From contig CAVXFB010000003.1 in NCBI GenBank assembly GCA_963760935.1, positions 620,001 through 684,000 on the forward strand: DNA of 64,000 nucleotides. Reading direction: 5' to 3'. This DNA comes from CAVXFB01 sp963760935 (GTDB lineage: Bacteria; Planctomycetota; Planctomycetia; Pirellulales; Thermoguttaceae). Shown here in pieces: positions 8,280 to 16,523 of this stretch (position 1 is the stretch's first letter; every line of letters begins with the position of its first letter). The translations under genes and the position numbers were made by a program. Under the pieces are notes generated by a model, which was not told where the DNA came from, made no database searches, and was given only the letters and a program-made list of their open reading frames with translations.

Positions 8280-8818
8280 TGGCAACTGCAACAAACGAAT
8301 ACCGACTGAATATCCACGCCGGCGGCAAGAATTACAGCCTTGACTATCAGCAGGCGTTCCGTTTCGGCTATGGCATGGCGAGAACGCGAAAGTTCAAAGA
8401 GGCGGCAAAGGTCTTTGAGTCGCTGGCCGGCACGGGCGATCCCGGCGGTTTGGCCGCAATCATGCTGGCATACTGTAAGGCTGGCCTGAAGGACTATAAG
8501 GCATGCAACGACCAACTGTGCAACGTGTTTCCGAACAATGCGGCAGAAAAAGTCGAGCAGTTGCAGGCTGCTTTTGTCTACGTCAGCCTGGGCATGTGGC
8601 CCGACGCCGCTGCGGAGCTCACCGCGGTGGCTCGCGCCTATCCTGATCTGCCTCTTGCCTGTCTGGTGCTGGGTGATGCGTTCGCATACCAGAAAAAACG
8701 CACCAAGGCGCTTGCATGTTGGCGGATGGCAATTGTGCGAGACCGTGGCAATGGGGCCGTTGCCACAGTGGCGCGGCAGTTGGTTTCCTCCCAAACGAAA
8801 TCCCACAAAGGTCACTAG
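8276..8818 (+). CDS. TPR-like repeat protein
   Basis: A 180-residue protein built of helical hairpins typical of tetratricopeptide repeats, such as FKEAAKVFESLAGTG, WPDAAAELTAVARAYPDLPL and RTKALACWRMAIVRDRGNG. It has no signal peptide or membrane helix, so it is probably a cytosolic scaffold. Two adjacent ATGs at 8276 and 8279 overlap the TGA of the membrane-protein gene, indicating translational coupling. It is the third gene of the CsrA-receiver operon; proteins of this kind usually mediate contacts with a partner. The partner is unknown. Confidence 0.75.
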   Translation: MMATATNEYRLNIHAGGKNYSLDYQQAFRFGYGMARTRKFKEAAKVFESLAGTGDPGGLAAIMLAYCKAGLKDYKACNDQLCNVFPNNAAEKVEQLQAAFVYVSLGMWPDAAAELTAVARAYPDLPLACLVLGDAFAYQKKRTKALACWRMAIVRDRGNGAVATVARQLVSSQTKSHKGH

Positions 8819-9047
8819 GGAGGCACGGCAACTGCAATGAGACCATTCGCCGTTATCGACTGTAGACTGACGTGTTGTGGCATTGGAAGCGGCTGTTCCA
8901 ATCGGCACGAGCGCCGGGGCGGCTACAACTTCGTTCGTAATCATTTCTTACCTACGCGTTACCTGCGTGACTACCTCAATGTGTTGCTCTGTGTGGATTG
9001 TCAGGAACCGGAAGTACTGGCGTAGAGTCGAGTGTTGGAGTAGTTGT

Positions 9048-9062
9048 CGGCAGAGTCTGCCG
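9048..9062. promoter_or_regulatory. perfect palindrome upstream of otsA
   Basis: CGGCAGAGTCTGCCG is a 7-base perfect inverted repeat around one central base, 40 bases before the otsA start. Its size and position fit a dimeric repressor operator, but no cognate regulator is identified. The rest of 8819-9102 shows no gene. Confidence 0.3.
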
Positions 9063-9102
9063 GGTGGCCCTTGGCGGCACAACGAGCACAAAGGAGAGCG
9101 AC

Positions 9103-10599
9103 ATGGCCTGGACAAGAGAACGACTCGAAGACACCGTGCAAGAGCGACTCGGCGACGCCAGGCTCGTCGTGGTGGCCAATCGCGAGCCGTATATCCACGT
9201 ATATGAGGAGGACGAGATTCGCTGCATGCGACCCGCGAGCGGCCTGACCACAGCCCTCGACCCAGTCATGCGCGCCTGTGGCGGAGTTTGGGTGGCGCAC
9301 GGCAGCGGCAATGCCGACCGCGCAATGACGGATGAACAGGACCGCGTTGCCGTGCCGCCGGAAGATCCCGCATACACTCTGCGCCGGGTGTGGCTTACCA
9401 AGAAGGAAGAGCAGGGATATTACTACGGTTTCTCGAACGAGGCCCTATGGCCGCTGTGCCACGTAGCCTACACCCGACCGAGATTCAACTCCAGCGATTG
9501 GGAACACTACCAAAGCGTCAACAGCAAGTTTGCCGACGCGGTTCTCGCCGAGGTGGACGACGGGCCAGCCGTAGTGTTTGTGCAAGACTATCACCTTGCG
9601 CTGCTGCCGCGGATGCTTAAGAACGCTCGCAGCGATTTGGTCGTGGTGCAATTCTGGCATATTCCGTGGCCGAATCCCGAAGTTTTCCGCGTTTGCCCCT
9701 GGCAAGAGGAGATTCTTGATGGCTTGCTCGGCAACGATTTGTTGGCTTTCCATATTCAGTACCACTGCAACAATTTCCTCGATACCATCGACCGCACGCT
9801 GGAAGCTAAGGTGGATTGGGAACACTTTTCGGTAACTCGCGGCGGGTTGACAACGCGAGTGCGGCCCTATCCGATCAGCATCGATCCGGAATTGGTACAG
9901 TCGTATTTGCCTTTTAACAAGGACAGAGCCGAGGGGCGACTGCGTCGGCGACTCGGGCTGCAAAACGAGCAGATTCTCGTCGGCGTGGATCGCGTGGACT
10001 ATACCAAGGGCATCCCCGAACGTTTCGCCGCCGTCGATTGCTTGCTCCAGCGGCATCCGGAGTTGAAAGGCAAATTCAGTCTTGTCCAGGTTGGCGCGCC
10101 AAGCCGAGTCCACATACCGGCCTACCGTCGACTCACCGAAGACTTGGAGGCGGCGGCCGACGAAATCAACTGGCGTCACGGCCAAGGTACGTGGCGCCCC
10201 ATCCTTTTCGTCAACGAACATTACACCCCCGAGCAGGTATTCGGGCTGTATCGCATCGCGGCCGGCTGCGTAGTCAGCTCATTGCACGATGGCATGAACC
10301 TGGTGGCAAAGGAGTTCGTTGCCGCGCGTGACGACGGGCAGGGCGTCTTGATACTGTCTCAGTTCACTGGAGCGGCACGTGAATTGCGCGATGCTCTACA
10401 AGTGAACCCCTATGCAACCGACGAATTTGCCGAGGCGCTATACACGGCCCTGACGATGCCCGTTGAAGAGCAGCAGCAGCGCATGGCCCGAATGCAGCAG
10501 CAAATCAACGAGAATAACATCTACCACTGGGCTGGCACACTGCTTTCCGATGCTAGCAAGCTTGTCGAGACGAGGCAACCCGTTGGAGAAGCAGTATGA
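9103..10599 (+). CDS. otsA: trehalose-6-phosphate synthase-type glycosyltransferase (GT20)
   Basis: A 498-residue retaining glycosyltransferase of family GT20 that joins a nucleotide-sugar glucose to glucose-6-phosphate, giving trehalose-6-phosphate. Typical blocks are VVANREPYIHV at the N-terminus, VFVQDYHLALLP, FWHIPWPNPEVF, the phosphate-binding DRVDYTKGIPERF, VGAPSR, and the donor-site segment SLHDGMNLVAKEFVAAR. The chosen ATG follows AAGGAGAG; a longer upstream frame is not protein-like. Its TGA overlaps the otsB ATG by four bases. A glucosylglycerol-phosphate synthase function is a less likely alternative, because a trehalose-phosphatase-type gene follows. It acts in the cytosol in osmotic or desiccation protection. 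Confidence 0.88.
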   Translation: MAWTRERLEDTVQERLGDARLVVVANREPYIHVYEEDEIRCMRPASGLTTALDPVMRACGGVWVAHGSGNADRAMTDEQDRVAVPPEDPAYTLRRVWLTKKEEQGYYYGFSNEALWPLCHVAYTRPRFNSSDWEHYQSVNSKFADAVLAEVDDGPAVVFVQDYHLALLPRMLKNARSDLVVVQFWHIPWPNPEVFRVCPWQEEILDGLLGNDLLAFHIQYHCNNFLDTIDRTLEAKVDWEHFSVTRGGLTTRVRPYPISIDPELVQSYLPFNKDRAEGRLRRRLGLQNEQILVGVDRVDYTKGIPERFAAVDCLLQRHPELKGKFSLVQVGAPSRVHIPAYRRLTEDLEAAADEINWRHGQGTWRPILFVNEHYTPEQVFGLYRIAAGCVVSSLHDGMNLVAKEFVAARDDGQGVLILSQFTGAARELRDALQVNPYATDEFAEALYTALTMPVEEQQQRMARMQQQINENNIYHWAGTLLSDASKLVETRQPVGEAV

Positions 10600-11468
10600 C
10601 CGCCGCGTTACACGAAGTTATGGAGCGGCTCCGTGACGCCTACCTGAGCGGAAGTTCATTGGTGCTGTTGTTCGATTACGACGGCACGCTGACTCCGATT
10701 GTGGAACACCCGCGCCTGGCCGTACTCGATGCCCAGACAAAAGCGCTACTGGCCAATCTGGCCGACCATCCTCGCGTCCACGTTGGGGTGCTCAGCGGCC
10801 GCGATCTCGACGAACTGAAATTGCTGGTCCAGATCCCAGGTCTTTACCTCGCCGGAACCGGCGGGCTGGAACTGGAACTACGAGGCCTCCGTATTGCCCA
10901 TCCCCACGCCGATCGAATGGCCGAGATAATAAAGCGTTGTGCCGCGCATCTCGAGAGCCACTTGGCGGCGCACCACGGGGCATGGCTGGAGGACAAAAGA
11001 CTAAGCCTCACGGTCCACTATCGGCAGTTGCCGGAACAGTTGATCGGTTCGCTCCAGGCCGCCGTTGCGGAGGTGACACGATGCTTTGCCGGCGAGCTGC
11101 GGATTGTCCAGGGACCCAAGGCGTGGGAAATCGCTCCGACAAACAGTTGGAATAAGGGAACGGCCGTTCGCTTGATCCTTGCGGATTGTGTAGCAGGCAG
11201 CGATGTCCTTTTTTATGCCGGCGACGGAGCGAACGACGTTGAGGCCATCGAGGAAGTGGCCGCTATGGGTGGAATCACGGTGGGCATCGGCCCGGATGCG
11301 CCATCGGCCGCCGAATATCGATTGCCCAATCATGCCGCTCTCTGTGAATTCCTCGGTAGGCTGGATGCCTCATTCAAGACGCGCAAGCCGTGCGGTACGC
11401 GATCGTCCAAGAACTGCTCGGGCATGTACGGCACTCAGAAATCCACGCGCCCGATAGACCCCATGTGA
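10596..11468 (+). CDS. otsB: trehalose-6-phosphate phosphatase (HAD superfamily)
   Basis: A 290-residue HAD phosphatase that completes trehalose synthesis by dephosphorylating trehalose-6-phosphate. HAD motif I is LLFDYDGTLTPI with nucleophile and acid/base Asp residues. Motif II lies in GVLSGRDLDEL. GTGGLELELRG and late motif FYAGDGANDVEAIE supply the magnesium ligands. The start codon overlaps the otsA stop (ATGA). The last 30 or so residues after FLGRL look non-conserved, and the stop overlaps a possible GTG start of the next gene. All three genes therefore form one tightly packed compatible-solute operon. Confidence 0.88.
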   Translation: MTAALHEVMERLRDAYLSGSSLVLLFDYDGTLTPIVEHPRLAVLDAQTKALLANLADHPRVHVGVLSGRDLDELKLLVQIPGLYLAGTGGLELELRGLRIAHPHADRMAEIIKRCAAHLESHLAAHHGAWLEDKRLSLTVHYRQLPEQLIGSLQAAVAEVTRCFAGELRIVQGPKAWEIAPTNSWNKGTAVRLILADCVAGSDVLFYAGDGANDVEAIEEVAAMGGITVGIGPDAPSAAEYRLPNHAALCEFLGRLDASFKTRKPCGTRSSKNCSGMYGTQKSTRPIDPM

Positions 11469-11476
11469 GCCAAGAT

Positions 11477-12859
11477 ATGATCTCGGTGATTATCCCCGTT
11501 CTTAACGAATCGGAAACGATCGGAAACGTGGTCGCACTCGTGCGCCGTGCTCCCAATGTCCGCGAGGTCATTGTCGTGGATGATGGCTCCATTGACGGCA
11601 CACCGGAGATGGCCGCGGCCGCCGGAGCGGCAGTGATCACCAGCACACTGCTCGGCAAGGGCGCGTCGATGGAGGACGGAATGCGCGCCGCCAATTCCCA
11701 AATCTTGCTATATCTCGACGGCGACTTGGTGGGCCTGCGAGATAACCTTGTCGAATCCATGACGGCCCCGATCGTCAGCGGATGGGCCGATTTCGTGAAA
11801 GCGAACTTCTCGCGATGCGCCGGTCGTGTTACCACGCTTACGGCGCGGCCGTTGCTGTCGACATTCTTCCCAGAATTGGCCGCTTTCGAGCAGCCACTGG
11901 GAGGAATCGTCGCAGCGCGTCGGTCGCTGCTCCAGCGACTGCAATTCGAGACTGATTATGGCGTGGATATCGGTCTATTGATCGACGCCGCCCACGCCGA
12001 AGCCCGGTTGGCCGAGGCTCACATTGGCCATATCGAGCATGACAGCCAGCCGCTCGATGTCCTCGGTGACATGGCAACGCAAGTCACTCGCACGATCCTC
12101 GACCGCGCCGCTCGTTACGGACGTCTGCATCCCGGCCATTTACGGGAGATCTACGAGGTGCAGCGCCAAACGGAGCTTGCCATCTCCTGTGGCCTGCCAG
12201 CCGCGGGATCTACGAGGGAACTCGCCCTGTTCGACATGGACGGAACCCTGCTCGACGGTCGCTTTGCTGTCCATCTTGCCGACCGCGTGGGCAGGAGCCG
12301 CGAATTGAACGGCCTGCTCGACAATCTCGACCTTCCCGCCGAGGAACGCGCCCGACGGATCGCCGCCGTATTTGCCGACGTGCCGCGAGCGACCTTTGAA
12401 CAGGTCGCACGTGCGGCTCCGCTCATGTTGGGAGCCAGGCAAACAGTGATTGACTTACGCAAAGCAGGCTTCCAGGTTGGCATCATTACGGACAGTTATT
12501 CCGTGGCGTCGGAGATCGTTCGTCGTCGGGTCTTTGCAGATTTCAGTATTGGCCATCACATGAAGTTCCACAAAGGATTGGCCACCGGCCGGCTCACGTT
12601 CTCTCCGGCCATGTTTCATGCGCGCGGTTGCCCGCTGCACGTCTATTGCAAACGGAATGCGATGGTTCATTTGATGAACAAGCTGGGTATCGGTCCGGAA
12701 CATGTACTCGCAGTCGGTGACAGTGACAACGACATTTGCTTGCTCGAGGCCGCTGGGCGATCCGTCGCTCTACGTCCTACAACCGAACAGGTTCGGGATG
12801 CCGCAAAATGCGTCGTGTGGGGAGACCTGACCGAAGTCGCGGCGATAATGCAAGATTGA
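11477..12859 (+). CDS. GpgS-like glycosyltransferase fused to a HAD phosphatase
   Basis: A 460-residue fusion. Residues 1-240 form a GT-A transferase similar to glucosyl-3-phosphoglycerate synthase (GT81): MISVIIPVLNESETIG, VVDDGSIDGT, the metal-binding DGD near residue 82, and the GpgS-like segment ELAAFEQPLGGIVAARRSLL followed by TDYGVDIGLLID. From about residue 245 a SerB-type HAD domain follows: ALFDMDGTLLDG, IITDSYSVASEIV, and GDSDNDICLLEAAG. The natural reading is two steps in one chain: transfer of glucose to 3-phosphoglycerate, then removal of the phosphate to give glucosylglycerate. A GTG at 11465, overlapping the otsB stop, is an alternative start. Product identity is inferred, not shown. 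Confidence 0.75.
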   Translation: MISVIIPVLNESETIGNVVALVRRAPNVREVIVVDDGSIDGTPEMAAAAGAAVITSTLLGKGASMEDGMRAANSQILLYLDGDLVGLRDNLVESMTAPIVSGWADFVKANFSRCAGRVTTLTARPLLSTFFPELAAFEQPLGGIVAARRSLLQRLQFETDYGVDIGLLIDAAHAEARLAEAHIGHIEHDSQPLDVLGDMATQVTRTILDRAARYGRLHPGHLREIYEVQRQTELAISCGLPAAGSTRELALFDMDGTLLDGRFAVHLADRVGRSRELNGLLDNLDLPAEERARRIAAVFADVPRATFEQVARAAPLMLGARQTVIDLRKAGFQVGIITDSYSVASEIVRRRVFADFSIGHHMKFHKGLATGRLTFSPAMFHARGCPLHVYCKRNAMVHLMNKLGIGPEHVLAVGDSDNDICLLEAAGRSVALRPTTEQVRDAAKCVVWGDLTEVAAIMQD

Positions 12860-12939
12860 TCCCATGAAGGCCGATCGATTCCGCTACGCCAGTGCCGCAC
12901 ATCGGCCGTTGCGTGTCAACGGTGAGTCGACGACGCCGG

Positions 12940-13305
12940 TCACTCCGCGCTGTCCAAGTCTTGCTCTACCGTCTTCCCGTGAAAGACATGCAGCAAGCGA
13001 TGCACCAGGGGCGTCAGAAGCACTGTGACAACGAGTACGTACGCGGCTTCTCCTGCCAATGCATCAAAAGCAGCGAACAATCGGCCGCCGGGCGTCCTCA
13101 GTTCGTTCATCGGACCGTTTCCCGTCATTACCATTGCCGCATTGACAATGGCATCCAGCCAACTGAGCCCTTCCAGGCTCCGATAGCCCACTGCTCCCAT
13201 AGCCACTGCCAGGCAATCGATCAGTGCGGCCGCGGCAAGAAACTTGGCCATGCGCAACGCAAACCGCGACCTCGATAGCAATGGTTCGTGCAGGCGCTCA
13301 AACAT
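12940..13305 (-). CDS. small membrane protein with ion-channel-like pore layout
   Basis: A 121-residue protein with an N-terminal helix (FLAAAALIDCLAVAMG), a central re-entrant-looking segment (LDAIVNAAMVMTGNGPMN) and a C-terminal helix (AAYVLVVTVLLTPLVHRLLH). This order and the phrase LRTPGGRLFAAFDAL resemble two-helix potassium channels, but the selectivity motif TVGYG is replaced by MTGNGP. It is better described as a pore-like protein of unknown selectivity. It lies convergent to the GpgS fusion gene and beside a P-type ATPase cluster, consistent with an envelope or ion role. Only the topology is visible. Confidence 0.6.
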   Translation of the reverse strand: MFERLHEPLLSRSRFALRMAKFLAAAALIDCLAVAMGAVGYRSLEGLSWLDAIVNAAMVMTGNGPMNELRTPGGRLFAAFDALAGEAAYVLVVTVLLTPLVHRLLHVFHGKTVEQDLDSAE

Positions 13306-13319
13306 GGGCCATGGTCCTT

Positions 13320-13916
13320 CTACGGTTCCACATGCCGATCGTCATTCCACAGCCGGATCACCGGATTGTCAAATGAATGTTCATAGCCCAGGATACTCAA
13401 GGACGCCGTTGTCAGCAGAAATCGCCGGCCCTCGGCTCCCGCCAGGCGTATCCAACGGGCGGCGAGGAACCTTAAGAAGTGCATGTGCGTAAAGAGCAGC
13501 GCGTTACCTTGCACGTCGCTCTGGAGATGCTCGATCACGCGATCGGCCCGAGCGCTAATCTCCGCCACGGATTCGCCGCCAGGGCACCCATCGCTGAACA
13601 GGTTCCAGTTCGGCGACTCCGCGTGGATGTCCTCCGTCCGGAGCCCCTCGTACTGGCCGTAATCTATTTCAACAATATCGGCATCGACCTCGGCCCGGGC
13701 GCCGAAGCCAGCCAGTTCACAGGTCTGCCGCGCGCGTTGCAACGGACTGGTGAGCACGCGATGAAACGCAATCCCAGCGAGCCTCCGACCGAGTTGCGCA
13801 GCATTTCTTTGACCGCGCAGCGTCAGCGGAATATCCGACAGCCCGGTATGCTGTCCCGAAATGGTCCAGGCTGTTTCCCCATGACGCGCGGCAAAAATCT
13901 GCGGAAGTCTGTCCAT
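13320..13916 (-). CDS. histidine phosphatase / phosphoglycerate-mutase-like protein
   Basis: A 198-residue member of the histidine phosphatase superfamily. The phospho-accepting His lies in FAARHGETAWTISGQHTG, near the N-terminus. The second basic pocket is in LTSPLQRARQT, the acid Glu in DYGQYEGLRTEDI, and the second catalytic His in LLFTHMHFLRFLAARW. The ATG at 13916 has GGAGGG 8 bases upstream; a longer frame overlapping the ATPase gene end lacks any conserved residues. The substrate could be phosphoglycerate, fructose-2,6-bisphosphate or another phospho-ester. It lies 35 bases after the P-type ATPase stop. Confidence 0.85.
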   Translation of the reverse strand: MDRLPQIFAARHGETAWTISGQHTGLSDIPLTLRGQRNAAQLGRRLAGIAFHRVLTSPLQRARQTCELAGFGARAEVDADIVEIDYGQYEGLRTEDIHAESPNWNLFSDGCPGGESVAEISARADRVIEHLQSDVQGNALLFTHMHFLRFLAARWIRLAGAEGRRFLLTTASLSILGYEHSFDNPVIRLWNDDRHVEP

Positions 13917-13951
13917 GCGGCAAACCCTCCATGCACCCAGGGCTCCCATCT

Positions 13952-16450
13952 TTAAGTCATCGAATTCGCTCGCAGCACTGGTTTCTGCGGGTCCAAAATC
14001 CGATAGGCAATAAGCTTTACGCCATCGTTGATGACGAACCACACAAGACAGTACCCCCAGATCAGCCCTGCCCACGACCAGCCGATTGGAACCATCATTG
14101 CCATACCATAGACGGCTGCCAGGGTGGCCAGCAGCTTCGTGCCCACGGCCGCCCAGAGCAGAATTGGCGCCGGCGCGATCGACCAGAACGGCCCGCGTGT
14201 GCGAGTGATGAAGATTGTCAAGTGGCCGGCCACGGCCAGCTTCAGAAACATAAACGTTTGAATCACTTCAGGCCCCAAATGGAATCTGCGTTCAGCGATG
14301 TAGAAAAGACCGAAGGAGGCGATCACCCCCAACAACCCGAGAACGCTGGAAATTCCCAAGACCAGCGGCATATTCCACTTTTCGGGTTCATTTGAATAGC
14401 GAGTGCGGTCGTAGGCGATTGCCAGAATGGGGCCGTCGTTCAGCAGCGCCAACAAGACAATCATCACGGCAGTGACCGGGTAGAAGTTGAACACGAGGAT
14501 TGACAGCGTCATAAACAGCAACACGCGAATGGTCTCTGCGATGCGGTAGATGGCGTAGCTATTCATCCGTTGAAATATCTTGCGGCTCTCCTGAATGGCC
14601 GTGATAATCACCGACAGACCCGGACTCAACAGCACAATGTCGGCAGCAGCGCGAGCGGCATCGGTAGCGCCGGCCACGGCGATTCCCGCATGGGCTTTTT
14701 TTAGGGCCGGCGCATCGTTCACGCCGTCGCCCGTCATTCCGACGATGTGGCCGCGCTGCTGAAGCACGTCGACGATATGATATTTGTGCTCGGGAAAGAC
14801 CTGCGCGAAGCCGTCGGCCCGCTCAATCGCATCGGCCAATTGCCCCCCTTCGTGATGGCTGACGTCTCCGAAGAGGCTGGCGTCGAGAATGTTCGTGCCC
14901 ATGCCCAGTTGTTTGGCAACTTCCTTCGCAATAGCCATTTGGTCGCCGGTAACCATCTTCACGCGGCTGCCCATTTCCTGCGCCGTTCGGATCGTGGCCT
15001 TCGAGTCCTCGCGCGGCGGATCATATAGCGGGAGAATGGCAAGGAACTGCCACTGGCCCTGCGCATCGGTCTGCGCAACACCCAGGGCCCGATACCCCCG
15101 CGCCGCGAACTCGTTTACCGCCTGGGTCACGCTCGTGCGGATCATGTCCGCATTGGCCGCCAGCGCCAGAATCACCTGAGGCGCTCCCTTGGTCACGGCG
15201 AAGGTGCGCCCATCGCGACACTTGACCTTGGCCTCCGTCCGCTTGTGAACGGGGTCGAATGGTTGGAAATGAAGCACCTCGCAGGCATCGCGAAGCTCAG
15301 GCTTCCGCAACCCGGCGAGGACCGCCTGGTCGATGGGGTCCTCGTCTTCGGACCTTGAGGCCAGCGCCCCGGCGAGGATCGCCTGTTCGCGGGTCGTTCC
15401 ATCCACCAGAAACGGCTCGCCAAGCGTCAGTTTGTTCTGTGTCAGGGTGCCGGTCTTGTCGGAACAGAGGATATCCATGCCCGCCAATTCCTCGATCGAT
15501 GCCAGCCGGCTAACAATCGCTTGGTAGTTGGCGAGGACTCGTGCACCGACCGCCATCGTCACGGAGAGCACTGTGGGCATTGCCACGGGTATGGCCGCCA
15601 CCGTAAGAATCAGGGCGAACAAGAGAACAGACTCATGGCCGGGCGTGCCCTGCAGCATGGGATCGCCGCGCCACAGCGCCACGACGATAATCAAAGCCAC
15701 CAACCCCACGGCGAGAAGAATCAAAAAGTCGCCAATTTTGAGCACGGCCCGCTGAAAATGGCTCTCCGTGTGGGCCGACTCAACCAAATGCGCCGTCTTG
15801 CCAAAGTACGTTTCCGCGCCAGTCGCATACACCAAGGCGTCGATTTCTCCTTGGCGGACAATTGACCCCGAGTAGACCGTCTCTTCCGTTTTGCGGCTGA
15901 CGGGTAGCGACTCCCCGGTCAGCGCCGATTGGTCAACTTCGATGGGGTCCCCGTCCAACAATTTTGCATCGGCCGGCACGATATCGCCGATGCGAAGACG
16001 AACTATGTCGCCCGGCACTACTTCACGGGCGGCAACGGCGATCCACGCTCCTGCTCGCTTCACGTGGGCACGCAGCGCCAGTTGTTTTCTGAGGGCGGCA
16101 ATGGCGTTGCCGGCCTGATACTCCTCCCAAAAACCGACGGCGGCGTTGCCGAAGAGCAGTACGAGAATAATGCTGAAGTCGGCCCAATGCCCCACGGCCG
16201 CCGACAAGATCGCCGCGATTTCAATCATCCAGGAAATCGGCCCCCAGAAGTACGAGAAAAATTTCCGCAGCGGGTTGACTTTCTCCTCGGCGATCTCGTT
16301 GTAGCCGTATTGGCTCAAACGGCGACGCACCTCCTCGACATCCAGGCCCGTCGGAGGAGTCCCAAGCTGCTGCCGTAACTCCGCGAGCGTCAATTTAGAG
16401 AGGTCCGGTCCACCACCATGACCGGAATTCTTGGCCGTCGGTGTACTCAT
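13952..16450 (-). CDS. plasma-membrane proton-efflux P-type ATPase (P3A)
   Basis: An 832-residue P-type ATPase of the proton-pump class otherwise typical of plants and fungi, also known in some bacteria and archaea. The N-terminal cation-ATPase domain includes LSKLTLAELRQQLGTPP. The actuator motif is ALTGESLPVSR, the phosphorylation site CSDKTGTLTQNKL is near residue 330, and the hinge GMTGDGVNDAPALKKA is near 575. About ten membrane helices are present. The ATG at 16450 has AGGAGA about 8 bases before it; a longer frame upstream is rejected. It would pump protons out across the cytoplasmic membrane using ATP. The nearby ClC exchanger and ion-channel-like genes suggest a pH or ion-homeostasis neighbourhood. 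Confidence 0.92.
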   Translation of the reverse strand: MSTPTAKNSGHGGGPDLSKLTLAELRQQLGTPPTGLDVEEVRRRLSQYGYNEIAEEKVNPLRKFFSYFWGPISWMIEIAAILSAAVGHWADFSIILVLLFGNAAVGFWEEYQAGNAIAALRKQLALRAHVKRAGAWIAVAAREVVPGDIVRLRIGDIVPADAKLLDGDPIEVDQSALTGESLPVSRKTEETVYSGSIVRQGEIDALVYATGAETYFGKTAHLVESAHTESHFQRAVLKIGDFLILLAVGLVALIIVVALWRGDPMLQGTPGHESVLLFALILTVAAIPVAMPTVLSVTMAVGARVLANYQAIVSRLASIEELAGMDILCSDKTGTLTQNKLTLGEPFLVDGTTREQAILAGALASRSEDEDPIDQAVLAGLRKPELRDACEVLHFQPFDPVHKRTEAKVKCRDGRTFAVTKGAPQVILALAANADMIRTSVTQAVNEFAARGYRALGVAQTDAQGQWQFLAILPLYDPPREDSKATIRTAQEMGSRVKMVTGDQMAIAKEVAKQLGMGTNILDASLFGDVSHHEGGQLADAIERADGFAQVFPEHKYHIVDVLQQRGHIVGMTGDGVNDAPALKKAHAGIAVAGATDAARAAADIVLLSPGLSVIITAIQESRKIFQRMNSYAIYRIAETIRVLLFMTLSILVFNFYPVTAVMIVLLALLNDGPILAIAYDRTRYSNEPEKWNMPLVLGISSVLGLLGVIASFGLFYIAERRFHLGPEVIQTFMFLKLAVAGHLTIFITRTRGPFWSIAPAPILLWAAVGTKLLATLAAVYGMAMMVPIGWSWAGLIWGYCLVWFVINDGVKLIAYRILDPQKPVLRANSMT

Positions 16451-16523
16451 CAAGCGGGATCTCCTGACTACTTGGTTTTCGATTCGTCGCGCACTCGCCG
16501 CGCTGGCAACCTTTGCCGATCGC

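Noticed and set aside
12869..12907. GGCCGAT/ATCGGCC inverted repeat after the GpgS fusion gene as a terminator
   Set aside because: Only seven pairs with a long loop and no T-tract; too weak to list.
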